DNA from: Turbatrix aceti
Lineage: Eukaryota; Nematoda; Chromadorea; Rhabditida; Panagrolaimidae
Reading direction: 5' to 3'
Assembly (NCBI GenBank): GCA_963969345.1
Contig: OZ017770.1
Span: 6,023,246 to 6,087,245, forward strand
Length of the DNA stretch: 64,000 bases
Part shown: positions 59,201-64,000 of the stretch, one piece after another
Layout of the letters: every line of letters begins with the position of its first letter
Numbering within the stretch: the stretch's first letter is position 1
Notes under the pieces: model-generated
What the model was told of the DNA's origin: nothing
Databases searched by the model: none
The model's input: only the letters and a program-made list of their open reading frames with translations
Program-made: the position numbers and the translations under genes

Positions 59201-62200
59201 GGCTATTCGTCCCGGCAGTCCGGCTCATAGGTTGGTTTAAGCAACATTGTATTCATTCATGTCTATTGTATGTGTTCATTTTTTTTCAGAGAAGGACGAC
59301 TGCGGGTGGGCGATAGAATTATTAATATCAATGGCGTCGACGTGTTCAGTGCTACTCTCGGCGTTGCGCAGAATCTTATTCGTGAGGTCGACTTGTGTGG
59401 AAAATTTGTGATAGAGTACGACGTATCAATCCTCGAAACAGTGCGCAACGCGACGGGCCCTCTCATGGTGGAGGTAGACAAGACTCCGGGTTCCAATTTC
59501 GGTGTTATCCTGGTTATTTGTGAACGATCTGACCCGCTTACAAACATTCCTAAGCGAGGCGTTTTTGTCGAATCGGTCAAACCAGCGACTGTCGCCGATC
59601 GGTTAGTTTTGCCTTTATTGCCTCCCCGCAAAGTCGTTTTTTTGTCTGACTCAGTTTACTGACGCTAACGCCTTTGTAGATGCGGAGCGATACACGCAGG
59701 AGATGAAATTCTTTCAATAGACGGCATCGGACTGGAGTTTACCACGTTAGACGAAGCGACCCAGTTGCTCAAAGGCCATGGCTTGACAGTCAAACTTGAA
59801 ATCATTCCGTACAGTCAAATGAACCACGACGCGCAAAAACTCCGTCGACGTGCAAAGACGACGCATGAAACAACGGCTCCGCAAGACAAGGAAAATGCCT
59901 CCCGTTCGGAATCGTGCGGTCGTGCTGTCATTGGTGTCAGAGCTTCTGAGCCACGTACTCAGTCTGTTGATAAATATACAAACTCGAACACCCCTAAACG
60001 GTAATTTTTGTGCTTTGTTGTTGCATAATATCAAACTTTCTTTTTTTTCAGTTTCCAATCAAACGCTATAAGTCGACAGAAGATTCCTGGACTTTCGGGA
60101 TCCGTTCCGGCCGTTCAGCCAGATTCACTTCCCGTTGCACACCACGAACTCTCAAGATCCGTCGTCGTTGAGCCTCCGCTCATTTACAACGGACAGCTAA
60201 CAAGTTCGTTATTTTTTGTTTTTGCTTTTTTTTGATTTTACGATCCAGGATCGGCTTTTAACGAGCTTTCTTTGTCTTATTTTATCACACACCTCATTAG
60301 CACGAATCGGTAAAACAACAAATTTTTATATCTTTCTTTTGTCGGCTTTTATTTATGCTAAAATTCGTCATTTGCCTTTGTTCTCGCAGTATGTATAACT
60401 TTTTGGGGCGGAGTAAGTCAAAACTGACTGTGCCTTGTCGAACAGAGTGCCTCTCGTTTTGACTTGTGGCCATAAGTTGGTCTCCTGCACTCTTTCTTCC
60501 TTCATTGCGACAACTTTTTTTCAATTCTTAATTTTCGACTCACATTTTCTCGTTTATCATTTTATTCGTGCACTTCGACAGCTTTTGGTCAAGCGCAATT
60601 TTTCTTCTCTGAGCTATGTTGGCATAACGATCGCTTCAATGATTGATAGCGCCTCGGCATTATTTAATGTGAGCAGTTTTTGCTTGTCGTGTTTGTGGTG
60701 ATTTTTCTACCCGGACCAACCACGCTGTGATCAAAACTATCAAGAACACGTTCTAAACTAAAAAAAATGTTTCATCTCTGTTTTCACTACACCGGCATCA
60801 CTGGCGTTGCCACAGTCAGTAAGTGAGGAACACAACGGGGGAAAATTAATTATATTGTCTTTCTCTCTTGATCACTTTGCTCTACAAGGCGGACTCGATT
60901 CTGTTTGCTCAATTACGCCAGATGGTAGAGCCGGATCTTTTGATATCTATGTAGTGTCCAGCTGCATTTTTTACTTCCTTTCTGGCACACAGCTTCTCAT
61001 TATTCTTTCATATCTCTTAAGCAAATATTTTGACAACAGAAACCATGTATTTGACTTTTCTAACTTTGGGACATTCAGGCTCCGTCACTGGTTCGTTTTT
61101 TTCGGCCATTCCCAGCGGTCAGGTTTGCCACATGGAGACTATGGAAGTTGTCCTGCAAATGCAGTCTACTTTCAAAGGAGGTGCCGGTCTACTCCTCAAC
61201 CGGAACGATGCTCGTTCAACAGACGCCGACTCCGGCCGATACGCACCTCTTTTCATTGCGTACATTGAAAAAAACTCGCCGGCTGATAAGTGAGAATTTA
61301 TGAGAACGAAAAAAAATGACTGCGACGCGTTCGTTACAGGTGTGGTGTTTTACAAGTTGGAGACAGAATTTTGGCGATCAACGACTGGCACACAGCTAAT
61401 AGCACGATCGACGAGGCCAATCACATACTACGACATGCCAGCCCATCCGTCATGTTGACCGTTGAATTTGATGTCATTGGTATGCGATTGCCAGATGATT
61501 TATTTGCCTTTCAACAAGCATTTCAGAATCCGTCCTACCTTCCTGCGGGATTTTCATGGTTAAACTTGCCAAGCGAGGCAGCAATCTTGGCATCGTGTGC
61601 CGCAGCGAGACAAACAATGCAAAGGGTGAACCGGTCGTCATCTCCGAAATCAGGACCGGTAGCGTCGCGCATCGTTGTGGTTCGATCCAGCCTGGCGATC
61701 ACATTGTTGCCATTGACAACATTCCTCTTGATTCATGCAGCGTCGAAGAGGCAATACGCCTGCTCCAGCGATCCGGAGAGGTAGTCAAGCTTAACGTCAG
61801 AAAAGGACCGAACGGAGGACAGGTAAGTAGCATGTTTATTCTTAATTTCTGGTTTTTGTTTGTTTTTGAACAACTAAAATCAGAGTTGTAAAACATTATG
61901 TTTTTTTTTCAGGAGAACGATGTGAGTCAAATGGTAGCGTATTCCATTGAGCTTTCTCGCAAGGGAAATCCTCTTGGAATTACAATCGCTTCCACAGGGG
62001 AGCGGGGAGATCCGATAATCATTTCCCAGCTCACAGCCAACGGTCTTGCCGAACGGTGAGCAGATCCAATTACACAGGGGATGCATCTGTTCAATGACAT
62101 TTTTTAGCACCGGTGCTTTACATGTCGGCGACCGGATCCTTGCCATCAACAATGAATCGCTGGAGGGCAAAACTGTCGCTGAGGCTATGCAAATTTTACA

Positions 62201-63851
62201 ACAATCCATTGATATAGTTTCTCTGAAGATCACTCGCTTCGTTGATTCACCTCATCCACAGTGTAAGCGCAGTTTTTTTAAATTAAGCATTGTTTACGTC
62301 ATGTGAAATGAATTTATAGTTGTCGTTCCATTCACGCCTATGAGCCCAGTGCTTTCACGCGTTCCGCTTTCGATTGGAAAAGTGACGGCCGCAAGTGCCG
62401 GCCAGCAGCTGAGCACCATACGTTCGGACTCGGCTAGTGACACTTCGGGCAAGCTCAGGTAGATCAAGAAAGATTTTTTTTAATTTCACACGCATGCCTT
62501 GTGGTTTGATTTCAGCACCCCAATACAGTCCATTGATAGCGCAGTCGAAAGTCTCGAGGACTCACCCAACAGCAATGCCAACAAAAACCTGCAAATGTCC
62601 TCGTCCCACCACGGCGGGCGTTATAGTATGTCATAATTGAAAAATGCGTTGTTATAACCAGACAGCGACTTTTAGATGACGAGTTGCATAAGCGGACAAC
62701 TGACACAAGTGTTGCTCGTCGATCCGAACTTGTCACATCCGGAAGACAAAATTCCTCAGCGTCGGCCCGCAGCTTTTCTAAGCCACCAAGTTCGAGTGGT
62801 TTGTCATTTTGTGTAAAACATATGCAAAATTGGTTTTTTTTTTGCAGAAACGGGCAATAGCGTAGAGCGCATTGGTTGGGACTCCGGACTCAGCTCGACC
62901 GGTGACGCAAGCCACACTGCAAACGATTGCTGCAACTGTGCCAACAACAACGTCGAGAACGAAGAAGACTGGAAACGTATTCTGGAGGCTTTGGAGACCG
63001 TCGGAGAAGAAGAAATGCTCAAGAAGCTCGAAGAGAGCATCATGTCCGGCAACGTTCCCAGCTCAAAGCACAACTGTCAGTGCAGTATCCTCTCAAACGC
63101 TGAGGATCACCGCGCTGCTCAAACCCTGCTTGCTCGCCGCAATCACCCGGCGGGACCAACGCTGCCCTCTTTCAGCGGTATCACTGCCAACACGATCCTT
63201 CGTCAGCCGGTGCTCACGCCCCAGATCCCCCACTCATCTATTGAAACCCAACTTGAAACCTGTGGTGAACGTCCGACCAGTCCATGCTCTGATGAGACCT
63301 CGGAGCTTCCTCCTGCCATGCCCCCCACGACGCACATCGCGGTCAGCGACAGCCTGGGAAGCACGCCAAGTCCTCGTCGGCTATCAAACCTCCTCATGAT
63401 GCTCTCCGATCATAATGCTTCTATCCCTATGATCGATGCTGCCGGACCGATTAACAACGATCTGGACAACTTTCCCACGGAAACGATCATCTTCTCTGTG
63501 AGCTTGAAGAAAGATCCTGTTCTACGGACGTTTGGCTTTAGCGTCTCTGACATCAATCAGGGTGTTTATATTAATTCTCTATCCCCTGGCAGCCCGGCAG
63601 ACAAGTGTGGTCGTCTGCGACCTTTGGATCGCATCCTCAAGGTTAGCATTCCTGGCTTTGATAGGCATGAATTGACTTTGTAAAAGTTTCAGATCAACGA
63701 TACCGACATCCAGGACCTCGGGTGTAACATGGCCGTTCCATTGCTGGCGGCCAGTGAGGTGCGACTTCTGATTGAACGTACGACCATAATCTCGCCTAAT
63801 CCGTCGCAAAAAGGGCCTCTTTGCGGATCAACTATTCAGTCTTCCGTCTGA
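56290..63851 (+). CDS. GRIP-type seven-PDZ scaffold protein
   Basis: Exons are 56290-56686, 57920-57971, 58035-58186, 58795-58885, 58946-59230, 59290-59601, 59680-60000, 60052-60203, 61079-61289, 61340-61479, 61527-61822, 61913-62055, 62109-62263, 62320-62458, 62516-62625, 62676-62798, 62848-63641 and 63693-63851 (1343 residues). GRIP proteins anchor receptors such as AMPA receptors and ephrins and act in vesicle transport and adhesion. PDZ domains lie at about 183-268, 281-375, 377-470, 607-703, 712-800, 810-895 and 1235-1320. PDZ3 has DRCGAIHAGDEILSIDG, PDZ4 DKCGVLQVGDRILAIND, PDZ6 GNPLGITIAS and ERTGALHVGDRILAINN, and PDZ7 FGFSVSD. The spacing (1-3, 4-6, lone 7) and the helical piece before PDZ7 (LEALETVGEEEMLKKLEESI, then MSG) match vertebrate GRIP. 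The junction 60203/61079 spans the only doubtful stretch. The first exon (about 132 residues, no known domain) rests on an open frame and a phase-1 donor. Confidence 0.9.
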
Positions 63852-64000
63852 ATAATACTGCTTGTTTTTACATTTACGAAGTTTTTTTCTTCTGACCGTA
63901 CGATACTTCCTTAGCACGTGCATGCCGCTCTGTGTCTTGTCATCATGGCTCGCTCATCTTCACTTGTTTTTTCCCAATTCTTTGCACAGATGTATACGTT

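Overview
The window looks like nematode nuclear DNA. It is AT-rich, with many very short introns (44-65 bp) ending in T-rich TTTTTAG or TTTTCAG acceptors. Several start codons sit 2-28 nt downstream of a strong 3' splice acceptor with no obvious partner donor, as expected where spliced-leader trans-splicing occurs. The families also fit: a TWK-type two-pore K+ channel, a LET-653-like PAN/ZP matrix protein, and a plasma-membrane Ca2+ pump with alternative calmodulin-binding ends. I cannot place the species. All gene models below were built by hand from reading frame, GT-AG (once GC-AG) junctions and remembered family sequences. Each listed exon set sums to a multiple of three.

Layout, left to right. 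(1) 1-6350, + strand: the 3' part of a neurobeachin/LRBA-type gene (PH-BEACH, BEACH, WD40). Its 3.6 kb intron holds a complete mab-21 gene on the opposite strand (875-2096). (2) 7685-10754, +: a secreted PAN-PAN-ZP protein with a mucin-like insert. It meets tail-to-tail (3) a K2P channel, 10859-13689, -, which has an alternative first exon at 14000-14035 and a Glu-Pro repeat tail. (4) 15.9-17.7 kb: promoter-proximal tandem repeats leading into (5) 17949-19854, +: an unrecognised protein built from near-identical 182 bp exon-plus-intron units. (6) About 21.4-33.6 kb, -: a plasma-membrane Ca2+-ATPase with three small cassette exons and two alternative calmodulin-binding exons. (7) 33.6-45.5 kb: gene-poor DNA with a 2.3 kb foldback element (37.6-39.9 kb). 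(8) 45553-48431, +: a receptor with a Toll-like ectodomain but no TIR domain, followed 424 bp later by (9) 48855-50054, +: a GT43 glucuronosyltransferase, possibly in the same operon. (10) 56290-63851, +: a complete seven-PDZ GRIP scaffold.

Most genes act at the cell surface or in its organisation: membrane traffic (neurobeachin), matrix (ZP), excitability and Ca2+ (K2P, PMCA), receptor (Toll-like), proteoglycan synthesis (GT43) and receptor scaffolding (GRIP). They do not form one pathway. The most unusual items are the tandem-exon gene, the TIR-less Toll-like receptor, the foldback element and the neurobeachin/mab-21 nesting.
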